Assembly: GCA_016927115.1 (NCBI GenBank)
Contig: JAFGNH010000037.1
Coordinates: forward strand, 36,584 to 100,583
DNA: 64,000 bases
Direction: 5' to 3'
Source of the DNA: Anaerolineales bacterium
Lineage (GTDB): Bacteria > Chloroflexota > Anaerolineae > Anaerolineales > E44-bin32
Shown here: piece after piece, positions 1 to 8,727 of the stretch
How positions within the stretch are numbered: position 1 is the first letter of the stretch
How the letters are laid out: each line of letters starts with the position of its first letter
The notes under the pieces: model-generated
The model's input: the letters and a program-made list of their open reading frames with translations, nothing else
Told to the model about the DNA's origin: nothing
Database searches by the model: none
Position numbers and translations under genes: made by a program

Positions 1-645
1 GTCATTGAAGTAATCAAGGATGCGCCATACAGTCCACCCGGATCCGGTTATTGCCATAAAAATCGCCACCCACAGTAGTGGAGGCAGCTGGTTATGGGCA
101 GAATGGACAGCGAGTGGGATGGATGCAATAACAAGGGCTGCAGGCAGGCTCAGTCCTTGAAGAAGGTGTACAGGATGCCGCCGTGTGAGAGTGTGGATGA
201 CTTCACCTTCAGCCAGCCAGGTAAAGGCGCGCTGAAAAGCAATGCGCCGGCTGTACGCGGAGTGCTTCAGGCGCTGAATGGCCTCGGGATAGCTGGCCAT
301 GAAGTCAAAAAAGGTCTCTTTTTCCCAGAACAGGACAGTGGTTTCTGCGCGCGCCCGTGCAGATACCATTCTTCGTTCCGAAAAGAACAGTTCCGCTTCA
401 CCCAGGACATCCCCGCTCTGCAGGGTAAACAGGGTTTTGTTTGCTTCTTTGGTCTTGCGTGATAGTTCGATTTCACCGTCGACAATGAGATAGATGCCAT
501 CGGTGCGGGTACCTTCCCGCAGGATGGCTTGCCCATTCTGATAGGTTTCCTGGCGCTGCAGTTGGAACAATTCCTGCAGCGCTGTATCTGGCAGGTCCTG
601 GAAAAGATATGCTTGCTGCAGATCCTGGAAGGGGGAATTTTTCAT
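1..645 (-). CDS. Cyclic-nucleotide-binding membrane protein (3' part outside window)
   Basis: Partial gene: it starts at an ATG at 645 and stays open for 215 codons to the window edge. Residues about 10-130 have the shape of a cNMP-binding (CAP-like) beta-barrel, with IYLIVDGEIELS and a GDVLGEAELFF segment matching the phosphate-binding-cassette region. After a linker with RRHPVHLLQGL come two hydrophobic stretches (about 160-200) and then WRILDYFND. That order, a cNMP sensor domain followed by a short membrane pair, suggests a membrane-bound sensor; many relatives carry a PH-like domain after the membrane part, which cannot be checked here. The gene diverges from ftsK. Ligand and role are unknown. 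Confidence 0.7.
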   Translation of the reverse strand, partial: MKNSPFQDLQQAYLFQDLPDTALQELFQLQRQETYQNGQAILREGTRTDGIYLIVDGEIELSRKTKEANKTLFTLQSGDVLGEAELFFSERRMVSARARAETTVLFWEKETFFDFMASYPEAIQRLKHSAYSRRIAFQRAFTWLAEGEVIHTLTRRHPVHLLQGLSLPAALVIASIPLAVHSAHNQLPPLLWVAIFMAITGSGWTVWRILDYFND

Positions 646-664
646 GCTCAGATTGTAGCATGGC

Positions 665-692
665 TTAGCAGGACTCGCAGGAATGTTATACT
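665..692 (+). promoter_or_regulatory. Promoter of ftsK
   Basis: TTAGCA (665-670), a 16-base spacer and TATACT (687-692), preceded by TGT (extended -10). Transcription would start near 699, downstream of the first in-frame ATG at 683. This supports the TTG at 722 as the real ftsK start. Confidence 0.55.
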
Positions 693-721
693 ATAGACGC
701 GTTTTTCTGGAGGGTTTTACC

Positions 722-3055
722 TTGGCAAAAACCGCATCAACCCGAAGAAAGTCTTCCACCAATAGAAAGAGCAGCCGCAGTCCGAAAAGGAAAACCAGCC
801 GGCAGAGTAGAGCCGGAGGGTTCCTGTCCGGATTTCAGCTGGGTCCGTTCCTGCGTGAACACCGCCGTGAGCTGGCGGGTGTGGCGCTGGCCGGACTGGC
901 AGCACTTTCAACGTTCAGCCTGCTCGCTGCACCGCAAACCTGGCTGGGGCAGAAATGGCTTTTCCTGATCGGCTATCTGTTCGGCTGGATTAAATACCTT
1001 GTTCCATTCATTCTGCTGTTGGGAGCCGTGCTGCTGCTTATCCCTGATTCACGGAAACGACTTCCGGCTGTCCCACCGGACCAGGCTGTCGGACTGGTTC
1101 TTTTCACACTTCTGCTATTTGTAGCTGCGAATCTGCTGCAGGGCTTGACAGAAATTGAAACAGGCCTGCTGGCGGCACAACAGGGGACTGGCGGAGGTGT
1201 GATCGGCACCTATATGCTGGCAGGGCTGATCCTGGCATTGGGTAAAGCAGGCGCAACTGTCCTGCTGCTTGGCTGGGTTCTTGCTGCCGTACTCTTGACC
1301 TTCAGGATTTCCCTGGTCGATGCTGCAGGATGGATTGCGGCAGGGGGGCGTTGGGTGGGGCAGCGGATCCCCCGACCGGAGGGAACGAAGGATCTGCCAC
1401 CTGTACAGACAAACAGACTCGGGGTACCGTCCGAACCGGAACCTTCTGTCCAGGCAGCCGTTGATGGACAGTCCACAGAACAAGCAGCGGTCAGGTCAGA
1501 ACAGCCTGTAACACCGGCTGCTCCGGTACTCCCTAAACGGGATTGGAAGCTGCCAGTTGTCGGTGAGATTCTTGAGCCGGGTGCGGAGAGCCGATTTGAT
1601 GAGAACCACAGCCATGCACGGGCAAGGCTTATTGAGGAAACGCTGGAATCTTTCGGCGCACCAGCACAGATTGTAGAGATAAATCATGGCCCGACCATTA
1701 CTCAGTTTGGAGTGGAACCTTCCTTTGTCGAGGGGCGCGGCGGCCGCCGTATCAAGGTCAAAGTCAGCAAAATTGTATCGCTGGCAGACGACCTGGCGCT
1801 GGCACTTGCGGCTCCATCTGTACGTGTACAGGCTCCGGTACCGGGCAAAGGGTTTGTCGGCATCGAAGTGCCCAATCCGGAAATCAGCCTGGTAGCACTG
1901 CAGGCAGTGATCACCTCTCAGGCAGCGAAAAAAATCCGTTCTCCTCTGCGTGTAGGCCTTGGCCAGGACGTGGCCGGTAATCCTATTGCTACGGATCTGG
2001 GCGATATGCCGCATCTGTTGATTGCCGGGACCACCGGCTCCGGCAAGTCGGTGTGTGTGAATACTATCATCGCCAGCCTGCTGCTGCAGAATACACCGGA
2101 TGACCTGCGTTTTGTCATGATCGACCCCAAGCGGGTGGAGTTGACGTTCTACAACGGTATTCCCCACCTTCTTTCCCCGGTGCTGGTCAACCTTGAACGA
2201 GTTGTACCAACACTGCAGTGGGTCCAGCGCGAGATGGATCAGCGTTATCAGGATTTTTCAAAAGAAGGTATGCGCAACCTCGAAGACTATAACAAGCGCA
2301 TGAAGCAGACCAATCGTACCGGAAAGCCCTACCTGGTGGTGGTGATTGACGAACTTGCGGACCTTATGATGATGGCGCCGGACGAAACCGAGCGTGTGAT
2401 CACCCGTCTGGCGCAGCTGTCACGAGCGACCGGGATCCATCTTGTGATTGCTACTCAGCGCCCATCAACCGATGTGGTGACCGGGATTATCAAGGCCAAT
2501 TTCCCGGCTCGAATTGCATTTGCAGTGGCCTCCTCGATAGACAGCCGTGTGATTCTTGATCAGCCGGGCGCTGAGCGTCTGCTGGGCAAGGGTGATATGC
2601 TTTTTAATCCACCCGATGCGCCAGCCCCGATCCGCATGCAGGGTGCGTTTGTCTCCGACAGAGAATTGGAGCGGTTAATCCGCTTCTGGAAGAATCAGGC
2701 ATTGGGTGGTGAGACCCCTCAACCAATCCGGGTTGCACCTGAACAGACTATCCCGGCTGGAGCAGAACTTCAGCAGGCACCGTTATGGGAAGGTATGGCA
2801 TCGCAGGAAGATCCAGATAGCAATCAGGATGATATGTATGAAATTGCTGTGCAGGAAGTACGCAGCGCGAGAAGGGCATCCATCTCAATGCTCCAGCGAA
2901 AGCTCCGAATTGGATACACCCGTTCGGCACGGCTGATCGATCAAATGGAAGAGGATGGAATCATTGGCCCGGCGAAGGGTGGATCCCATGCACGAGAAGT
3001 GCTTGATTATGGTGAACCGATTATTGATAACGATGCATTTGAAGATATGGATTAA
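722..3055 (+). CDS. ftsK: DNA translocase FtsK/SpoIIIE
   Basis: Septal DNA pump that clears and sorts chromosome ends at division. The 777-residue protein has a basic N-terminus rich in Lys, Arg and Ser, about four membrane segments (residues 60-200), a short linker, the alpha/beta motor with Walker A GTTGSGKS near residue 435 and Walker B VVVIDELADLM, and a C-terminal winged-helix gamma domain with ISMLQRKLRIGY. The short linker is like SpoIIIE rather than E. coli FtsK. I chose TTG 722 because GGAGG (709-713) lies 8 bases upstream. The in-frame ATG at 683 overlaps the -10 region and has no ribosome site. The gene stands alone between the divergent sensor gene and the BMP importer. Confidence 0.95.
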   Translation: MAKTASTRRKSSTNRKSSRSPKRKTSRQSRAGGFLSGFQLGPFLREHRRELAGVALAGLAALSTFSLLAAPQTWLGQKWLFLIGYLFGWIKYLVPFILLLGAVLLLIPDSRKRLPAVPPDQAVGLVLFTLLLFVAANLLQGLTEIETGLLAAQQGTGGGVIGTYMLAGLILALGKAGATVLLLGWVLAAVLLTFRISLVDAAGWIAAGGRWVGQRIPRPEGTKDLPPVQTNRLGVPSEPEPSVQAAVDGQSTEQAAVRSEQPVTPAAPVLPKRDWKLPVVGEILEPGAESRFDENHSHARARLIEETLESFGAPAQIVEINHGPTITQFGVEPSFVEGRGGRRIKVKVSKIVSLADDLALALAAPSVRVQAPVPGKGFVGIEVPNPEISLVALQAVITSQAAKKIRSPLRVGLGQDVAGNPIATDLGDMPHLLIAGTTGSGKSVCVNTIIASLLLQNTPDDLRFVMIDPKRVELTFYNGIPHLLSPVLVNLERVVPTLQWVQREMDQRYQDFSKEGMRNLEDYNKRMKQTNRTGKPYLVVVIDELADLMMMAPDETERVITRLAQLSRATGIHLVIATQRPSTDVVTGIIKANFPARIAFAVASSIDSRVILDQPGAERLLGKGDMLFNPPDAPAPIRMQGAFVSDRELERLIRFWKNQALGGETPQPIRVAPEQTIPAGAELQQAPLWEGMASQEDPDSNQDDMYEIAVQEVRSARRASISMLQRKLRIGYTRSARLIDQMEEDGIIGPAKGGSHAREVLDYGEPIIDNDAFEDMD

Positions 3056-3135
3056 GTGTGCTACGCTTTCTTAAACAGAACCGGTAAAAACCGCGATATA
3101 AGGAGGAAAATGGGAAAAATTTTAAATTCAAGTGA

Positions 3136-3164
3136 TTGAAAGACTGATAGAGTCATGCTATGAT
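3136..3164 (+). promoter_or_regulatory. Promoter of the BMP lipoprotein gene
   Basis: TTGAAA (3136-3141), a 17-base spacer and TATGAT (3159-3164) with an extended TG at 3156-3157. One of the best matches to a sigma-70-type promoter in the window. It lies 61 bases before the start codon. Confidence 0.7.
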
Positions 3165-3224
3165 AGCGACACATTAAGCCGGAACCATAAATTCAACCGG
3201 CAAATCTCCTGGAGGAGAAAAAAA

Positions 3225-4271
3225 ATGCAGAAGAAGCTATATTTTGTCCTATCTTTCTTGCTGGTGGCAGCATTTGTCCTGTCCGCATGTGGTCAGGCGC
3301 CCGCAGAAGAAGCACCCGCAGAAGAACCCATGGTTAAAATCTGTGAGGTCACGGATGCCGGTGGTGTGGATGACAAATCCTTCAACGCCAGCGCATGGAA
3401 GGGTGTCGAAGACGCCGTGGCAGACCTTGGCGTAGATGGCAAGGTCCTGGAATCCCAGCAGCAGACCGACTATGAGAAGAACATCAACGCTTTCCTTGAA
3501 GAAGGCTGCGATCTGATCATTCCGGTTGGCTTCCTGCTGGCCGACGCAACCACAGCTGCTGCCGCAGCGAATCCGGATCAGTTGTTTGCGATCGTCGATG
3601 TTGACTGGGTTGTCGCAGATAATGTGGCCAACCTGGCCTTCCAGACCGATGAAGCAGCCTTTTTGGCTGGCTACCTCGCAGCTGCTGTAACCCAGACCGG
3701 TAAGGTCGGCACCTTTGGCGGCGTACAGATCCCGACCGTGACCATTTTCATGGACGGCTTTTACTACGGCGTGCAGTACTACAATGAGATGAAGGGTGCA
3801 AGCGTGGAAGTTCTTGGCTGGGATCCAGCTGCTGAAACCGGCCTGTTCACCAACAACTTCGAAAGCACCGATGATGGCCGCAACATGGGCGAGAGCCTGA
3901 TGGATGAAGGCGCAGACATCATCATGCCGGTTGCCGGCCCTGTTGGCCTCGGCACAGCTGCAGCCATTCAGGAACGCGGTGGCGCCTGGATTATCGGCGT
4001 GGATTCCGACTGGACACTCACTGCCCCCGAATATGGCGATGTTGTCCTCACTTCAGTCCTCAAGCAGATTGCTCCGGCAGTATACGACCAGGCGAAGAAA
4101 GTGGTCGAAGGCACTTTCGTGAGTGGCGTAAATCTGTACACCCTGGCTGATGGTGGCGTTGGGCTTGCCGAGAACGGCGAGATTGCCAATATCACCGCCG
4201 ATCTGGCAGCCGAGCTGGATACGATTGAAGCCGGCATTATCGATGGCTCCATTTCCGTCAGCGGCGAGTAA
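3225..4271 (+). CDS. BMP-family ABC transporter substrate-binding lipoprotein
   Basis: Extracellular binding lipoprotein of a BmpA/PnrA-type importer; characterised relatives bind purine nucleosides or related compounds. The 348-residue protein starts with a lipoprotein signal ending in LSAC (Cys near 20), then an acidic EE/PA-rich spacer. The mature domain carries the family pattern VTDAGGVDDKSFN followed by AWKGVEDA, and later GVDSDW. The ATG at 3225 is preceded by GGAGGAG; upstream in-frame ATGs would place the signal peptide too far inside the protein. A strong promoter lies upstream and a terminator downstream, so this gene can be expressed well above its transporter partners. The actual ligand cannot be read from sequence. 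Confidence 0.93.
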   Translation: MQKKLYFVLSFLLVAAFVLSACGQAPAEEAPAEEPMVKICEVTDAGGVDDKSFNASAWKGVEDAVADLGVDGKVLESQQQTDYEKNINAFLEEGCDLIIPVGFLLADATTAAAAANPDQLFAIVDVDWVVADNVANLAFQTDEAAFLAGYLAAAVTQTGKVGTFGGVQIPTVTIFMDGFYYGVQYYNEMKGASVEVLGWDPAAETGLFTNNFESTDDGRNMGESLMDEGADIIMPVAGPVGLGTAAAIQERGGAWIIGVDSDWTLTAPEYGDVVLTSVLKQIAPAVYDQAKKVVEGTFVSGVNLYTLADGGVGLAENGEIANITADLAAELDTIEAGIIDGSISVSGE

Positions 4272-4294
4272 TTAGTAACTCCAAGCATAACCGG

Positions 4295-4326
4295 GGCTGC
4301 CCTACTCGGGCAGCCTCTTTTTATTT
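4295..4326 (+). terminator. Intrinsic terminator after BMP lipoprotein gene
   Basis: Stem GGCTGCCC / GGGCAGCC (8 bp) with loop TACTC, followed by TCTTTTTATTT. It separates the abundant binding-protein message from the ATPase-permease message. Confidence 0.85.
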
Positions 4327-4391
4327 AACCTGCTGTCCAGGGAAGGGAGCGAAGATAACAAGTTATACAGATGTCAGGGAAATTGATCATG

Positions 4392-4420
4392 TTGTGTGCA
4401 GAGTGTAAGATTGGTATACT
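4392..4420 (+). promoter_or_regulatory. Promoter of the importer ATPase-permease operon
   Basis: TTGTGT (4392-4397), 17-base spacer, TATACT (4415-4420) with TGG directly before it (extended -10). It lies 45 bases before the ATPase start. Confidence 0.5.
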
Positions 4421-4464
4421 ATTGGCCTGTATAGACTTTATCATTTACCGCAAAGGGAGTTCGT

Positions 4465-5991
4465 ATGACACCTATCCTCGAGTTACGCGGTATCACGAAG
4501 CGATTTCCCGGTGTACTTGCCAATGATTCCATCAATCTCGCCCTGGAAAAGGGAGAGATCCATGCGCTGCTTGGTGAAAACGGGGCTGGAAAAACCACGC
4601 TGATGAACATCCTCTATGGGTTGTATGATCCGGATGAAGGAGAAGTTTTCATCCAGGGCGAAAAGGCGGAAATCAGCTCACCTACAGATGCGATCAAGCA
4701 GGGCATTGGTATGGTTCACCAGCACTTCATGTTGATTCCGGTTTTTACAGTGACCGAAAATGTGATGTTGGGGGAAGAGGCTGTCAAAGCAGGGGGCTTC
4801 CTCGATCGCTCGCTCGCATCCGGCGAAATCCGGCAGATCTCAGAACAGTATCATCTAGAAGTTCCACCAGAGGCTTATATCAAGGACCTGCCTGTGGGTG
4901 TGCAGCAGCGCGTGGAGATTATCAAGCTGCTTTACCGCAAGGCTGATATTCTCATTTTTGATGAGCCCACGGCTGTGCTTACTCCTCAAGAAGCTGATGA
5001 ACTGTTCAAGATTATGCGTTCGCTTACGGAACAGGGAAAGTCGATTATCTTTATCACCCATAAACTGCGCGAAGTGCTTGATGTGGCAGACCGGATCACA
5101 GTTATCCGTCGGGGGAAAGTGATCGGTACCACAACGCCGCAGGAAGCGGACCAGGGAAAACTGGCAGAAATGATGGTAGGCAGAGAAGTGGAACTTGAGT
5201 TGGAGCGCAGCCCACTCAAGGCGGGCGAGCCAGTATTGATCGTTAAGGATCTGGTAGTTGCTGATGATCGCAACCAGATCGCTGTCGATGAAGTCTCGTT
5301 TGAAGTACGGGCAGGAGAAGTGCTGGGTGTGGCTGGCGTGCAGGGTAATGGCCAGACAGAGCTGGTTGAAGCAGTTACAGGTTTGCGCCACCCCATGGAT
5401 GGGCAGATCCAGCTGCTTGGAGACGACATAACTCACGCCACACCTCGGCAGATCACCGAAAAAGGAATTGCTCATGTTCCGGAAGACCGGCAGAGAGATG
5501 GCCTGATCCTTTCCTTCCCGGTGGTGGATAACCTGGCACTACAGACATACTACAAACCGCCGAATGCAAAAGGCGTGGTGCTTCAGGAAGAGCATATGCT
5601 TGAAGCGGCAAATACGATGATTGAGGATTTTGATATCCGTACACCCGGCCCTAAGACAAGCGTTGGCTCCTTATCCGGCGGCAACCAACAGAAGGTGATT
5701 GTTGCCCGGGAATTTTCCCGCCCGATTAAGTTACTTGTGGCGTCACAACCCACCCGTGGTCTGGATGTGGGCTCGATTGAGTATATTCACAATAGAATCC
5801 TCGAAAAGCGGGATAATGGCTGTGCAGTCCTGCTGGTTTCACCGGAGCTGGACGAAGTGCTGCAGCTTTCGGATCGAATCGCAGTGATGTACCGGGGTAA
5901 AATCCTGGCCATTCTGGACTCTGCAGATGTGCGCAAGGAGAAAGTCGGTTTGCTGATGGCGGGGATCACTGGCGAGGAACAGAGTGCCTGA
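4465..5991 (+). CDS. BMP-type ABC transporter, double ATPase subunit
   Basis: ATP-hydrolysing subunit of the nucleoside-type importer, 508 residues with two fused nucleotide-binding domains. NBD1 has Walker A GENGAGKT near 36 and Walker B LIFDEPTAVL. NBD2 has signature SLSGGNQQK and a switch region ASQPTRGLDVG. In NBD2 the Walker B Asp-Glu pair is replaced by Ser-Gln and its Walker A is eroded (GVQGNGQTE), which is normal for this family and implies one main hydrolytic site. GGGAG precedes the ATG by 6 bases. It is followed by two permease genes, 34 bases and then 6 bases apart, forming one operon. Confidence 0.94.
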   Translation: MTPILELRGITKRFPGVLANDSINLALEKGEIHALLGENGAGKTTLMNILYGLYDPDEGEVFIQGEKAEISSPTDAIKQGIGMVHQHFMLIPVFTVTENVMLGEEAVKAGGFLDRSLASGEIRQISEQYHLEVPPEAYIKDLPVGVQQRVEIIKLLYRKADILIFDEPTAVLTPQEADELFKIMRSLTEQGKSIIFITHKLREVLDVADRITVIRRGKVIGTTTPQEADQGKLAEMMVGREVELELERSPLKAGEPVLIVKDLVVADDRNQIAVDEVSFEVRAGEVLGVAGVQGNGQTELVEAVTGLRHPMDGQIQLLGDDITHATPRQITEKGIAHVPEDRQRDGLILSFPVVDNLALQTYYKPPNAKGVVLQEEHMLEAANTMIEDFDIRTPGPKTSVGSLSGGNQQKVIVAREFSRPIKLLVASQPTRGLDVGSIEYIHNRILEKRDNGCAVLLVSPELDEVLQLSDRIAVMYRGKILAILDSADVRKEKVGLLMAGITGEEQSA

Positions 5992-6025
5992 AGGTTTATC
6001 CTGAAATGGATGCGAGGGAAAACTC

Positions 6026-7303
6026 TTGACTGAAGAAAAGAAACCTTACGAGAAAAATGCTGGACAGATATTGCTGGAGGAATTGAAGCCTGATCCGGAG
6101 CACCAGACTGGTGGGGTTAAAAGTTTCTGGTTGAGCATCCGGATGCCGATCCTTGCGGTGTTTTCCGGCCTTGTACTGAGTGCAGTTTTGATTGTTGTGA
6201 CCAGTGAGGAAGTGTACGCAGGATTTGGCGCTGGATTAGGGTCGGGCTTTGCGGCCATATGGAAGGTTGTAATAGAATCATACGGTGCCTTATTCGCCGG
6301 TTCACTTGGCAGCCCGGCAAATATTATTTCTGCGCTGCAGAGCGGTGATGCACTGGCGATCCGCAGGGCTTTTAATCCTTTCCTTGAGAGTCTGGTGGCC
6401 TCGACGCCGTACATTTTTGCGGGATTGGCTGTAGCGCTTGGTTTTCGCAGCGGGTTGTTCAACATCGGGGTGGAAGGGCAGCTGTTTCTGGGAGCGATTT
6501 TTTCTGCCTTTGTCGGTTACTCAATTACCGGCCTTCCTGCAATCATCCACATTCCGCTGGCACTGCTTGCAGGGGCACTGGGCGGTGCATTATGGGGCTT
6601 TATTCCCGGGTTATTAAAAGCTAAAACAGGTGGTCATGAGGTGATCAACACCATCATGATGAACTATATTGCCTTCCGTCTGAGTGAATGGCTGCTTACC
6701 GGCCCGATGAAAAGACCGGATTCATACAACCCGATCAGCCCCACCATTTCTGATAATGCCAAGCTTTTCCGATTCTTTCAGGATCCGATCCGTTTCCATG
6801 CCGGGTTCTTTTTCGCTCTGGCAGCAGCATGGGTGGTGTACTGGTTCCTGTTTAAAACGAAATGGGGGTTCAATTTCAGGTCAGTAGGAGCAAATCCCAA
6901 TGCAGCACGCTATGCAGGGATGAATATCACCTTGACCACTGTCCTGGCTATGTCGCTTTCGGGCGCGCTGGCCGGACTGGCAGGTGCGAATGAAGTCCTG
7001 GGTGTTAACCATAACCTGGCTATGGCTTTTTCCTCCGGCTACGGCTTCGACAGTATCGCTCTGGCCTTGCTGGGAAAAAGCCACCCACTTGGTGTGGTGC
7101 TCGCAGCGCTTCTGTTTGGTACACTGCGGAATGGGGCAACGAAAATGATGGTGGTGACAGGGATACCGATCGACATCATTTCTGTATTACAGGCGATGAT
7201 TCTGGCGTTCATTGCAGCGCCGGCCATTATCCGTACTATCTATCGTCTGCGGAAACCGAAAGATGAAGAAGAAGATTCGCCTCTTCAGAGTTTCGGAGGA
7301 TAG
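6026..7303 (+). CDS. BMP-type ABC transporter permease 1
   Basis: Membrane subunit of the importer, 425 residues with about nine to ten membrane segments and a long soluble N-terminus (about 35 residues). It carries the BPD_transp_2 family pattern FRSGLFNIGVEGQLFLGA and the loop GGHEVINTIMMNYIAF that contacts the ATPase. Start is TTG at 6026 with GAGGG a few bases upstream; no better ATG exists near it. The C-terminus is acidic (DEEEDS). It lies between the ATPase and the second permease in one operon. Confidence 0.92.
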   Translation: MTEEKKPYEKNAGQILLEELKPDPEHQTGGVKSFWLSIRMPILAVFSGLVLSAVLIVVTSEEVYAGFGAGLGSGFAAIWKVVIESYGALFAGSLGSPANIISALQSGDALAIRRAFNPFLESLVASTPYIFAGLAVALGFRSGLFNIGVEGQLFLGAIFSAFVGYSITGLPAIIHIPLALLAGALGGALWGFIPGLLKAKTGGHEVINTIMMNYIAFRLSEWLLTGPMKRPDSYNPISPTISDNAKLFRFFQDPIRFHAGFFFALAAAWVVYWFLFKTKWGFNFRSVGANPNAARYAGMNITLTTVLAMSLSGALAGLAGANEVLGVNHNLAMAFSSGYGFDSIALALLGKSHPLGVVLAALLFGTLRNGATKMMVVTGIPIDIISVLQAMILAFIAAPAIIRTIYRLRKPKDEEEDSPLQSFGG

Positions 7304-7309
7304 GCACAT

Positions 7310-8575
7310 ATGACAACGACTGCTTTACGAAAACAGATAGAGACTGTATCACCCACCCGTCAGCGGGTGATGGGCGTTCTTTTCCTGCTTCTGGGGTTCA
7401 GCATCTGGTTTTTCATGAGCCGAAGTGTCGCAGCCACATTGACCACAACCTTTGGATTAAATCCGGGTGGCGCCGATGTAATTCTCCCGGACTGGCAGTT
7501 CCATACAGTTCCCATGCTGAACATTCTGGCTGTGGCCAGTGCCGTGTTTGGCGGAATCCAGATTGCTCGTGGCTTTGGCCGTTGGACCAATACGGTTCTG
7601 GCAGCTGTAGTTACTTTCTTTGTCTTTGGCTTCCTTGCATGGTCGGCTGCCGGGAATTCTCTCAATCTGGCCGGGATGCTGGGGAGCAGCCTTTCGAAAG
7701 CGGTTCCGATTACCCTGGGCGCACTTTCCGGTATTCTGTGTGAACGTTCCGGGATTATAAATATCGCGATTGAAGGCATGATGCTGCTGGGCGCCATGGT
7801 TGGTGCGCTCGTTGGCTCGATCACCGGCAATCTTTGGCTGGGACTTCTGGCTGCCGTCGGCTCCGGTGTGTTTCTGGCTTATATTCTCGCCTGGATGTCG
7901 ATCAAGTATAAAGTGGATCAGATCATCACGGGAACAGTAATCAATATATTTGCCACTGGCATTACCTCCTATATTTCCGCGAAATTCATGCAAAAGCATC
8001 AGGAATTAAATAATCCGGGAATTTTTTCCCGTTTTGAAATTCCACTGCTGGCCAAGATCCCGTTTATTGGCCCTATTTTCTTCAATCAGAACATTTTCGT
8101 GTATGTGCTGTATGCGCTGCTGATTGGCCTGTATGTAGGCTTGTTCAAGACTCGCTGGGGTCTGCGGCTGCGGTCGGTGGGAGAGCACCCGCGTGCGGCA
8201 GACACACTGGGTATTAATGTCTTTAAAACCCGCTACATGGCCACGATGCTCGGCGGTGCCGTGGCTGGTTTTGCCGGCGCCTATTTTACTCTCGGTTCTG
8301 TTGGGCGTTTCGATGAAATGATGACAGCCGGACGCGGTTTTATCGGTTTGGCGGCGATGATTTTCGGCAACTGGAATCCGTTCGGCTCCTTTAGCGCCGG
8401 ACTGCTGTTCGGGTTTGCTGACTCACTTGCAACCAAACTGGCTATTTTGGGCGTCCGCATCCCTTCGCAATTCCTTGGCATGGCTCCCTATATCGCCACT
8501 ATGATTGTGCTGGCCGGTGTGGTCGGCAGAGGTCAGGCACCGGCGGCGGAAGGAACACCATACGAGAAAGAATGA
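7310..8575 (+). CDS. BMP-type ABC transporter permease 2
   Basis: Second membrane subunit, 421 residues, same family as permease 1. It keeps the SGIINIAIEGMMLLGAM segment and about ten membrane spans. Members of this family work as a heterodimer of two permeases with the double ATPase. The ATG follows the previous stop by 6 bases, and GGAGGA lies across the end of permease 1, so translation is probably coupled. A terminator follows at 8609. Confidence 0.92.
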   Translation: MTTTALRKQIETVSPTRQRVMGVLFLLLGFSIWFFMSRSVAATLTTTFGLNPGGADVILPDWQFHTVPMLNILAVASAVFGGIQIARGFGRWTNTVLAAVVTFFVFGFLAWSAAGNSLNLAGMLGSSLSKAVPITLGALSGILCERSGIINIAIEGMMLLGAMVGALVGSITGNLWLGLLAAVGSGVFLAYILAWMSIKYKVDQIITGTVINIFATGITSYISAKFMQKHQELNNPGIFSRFEIPLLAKIPFIGPIFFNQNIFVYVLYALLIGLYVGLFKTRWGLRLRSVGEHPRAADTLGINVFKTRYMATMLGGAVAGFAGAYFTLGSVGRFDEMMTAGRGFIGLAAMIFGNWNPFGSFSAGLLFGFADSLATKLAILGVRIPSQFLGMAPYIATMIVLAGVVGRGQAPAAEGTPYEKE

Positions 8576-8608
8576 TCTGTAGTTGAGATTTTCCTCTCTA
8601 CAAATCCG

Positions 8609-8644
8609 GCAGGGGCCAGTACGCTGGTCTCTGCTTTAGTTTTT
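8609..8644 (+). terminator. Intrinsic terminator of the importer operon
   Basis: Eleven-base stem GCAGGGGCCAG / CTGGTCTCTGC with two G-T pairs and loop TACG, followed by TTTAGTTTTT. Confidence 0.75.
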
Positions 8645-8649
8645 GCCTC

Positions 8650-8677
8650 TTGCCTGCGGTTGAATGATTGGTATGAT
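8650..8677 (+). promoter_or_regulatory. Promoter of signal peptidase gene
   Basis: TTGCCT (8650-8655), 16-base spacer, TATGAT (8672-8677) with TGG before it. Confidence 0.5.
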
Positions 8678-8727
8678 TAGTCAGCCAGACCTTTGACAGG
8701 GAAAAAAGTGCAATCGGAGTCCAGAAC

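Noticed and set aside
1496..2167. 223-codon minus-strand frame inside ftsK
   Set aside because: Lies wholly within a conserved motor domain and has no recognisable features.
4855..5475. 206-codon minus-strand frame inside the ABC ATPase gene
   Set aside because: Shadow of conserved coding sequence on the other strand.
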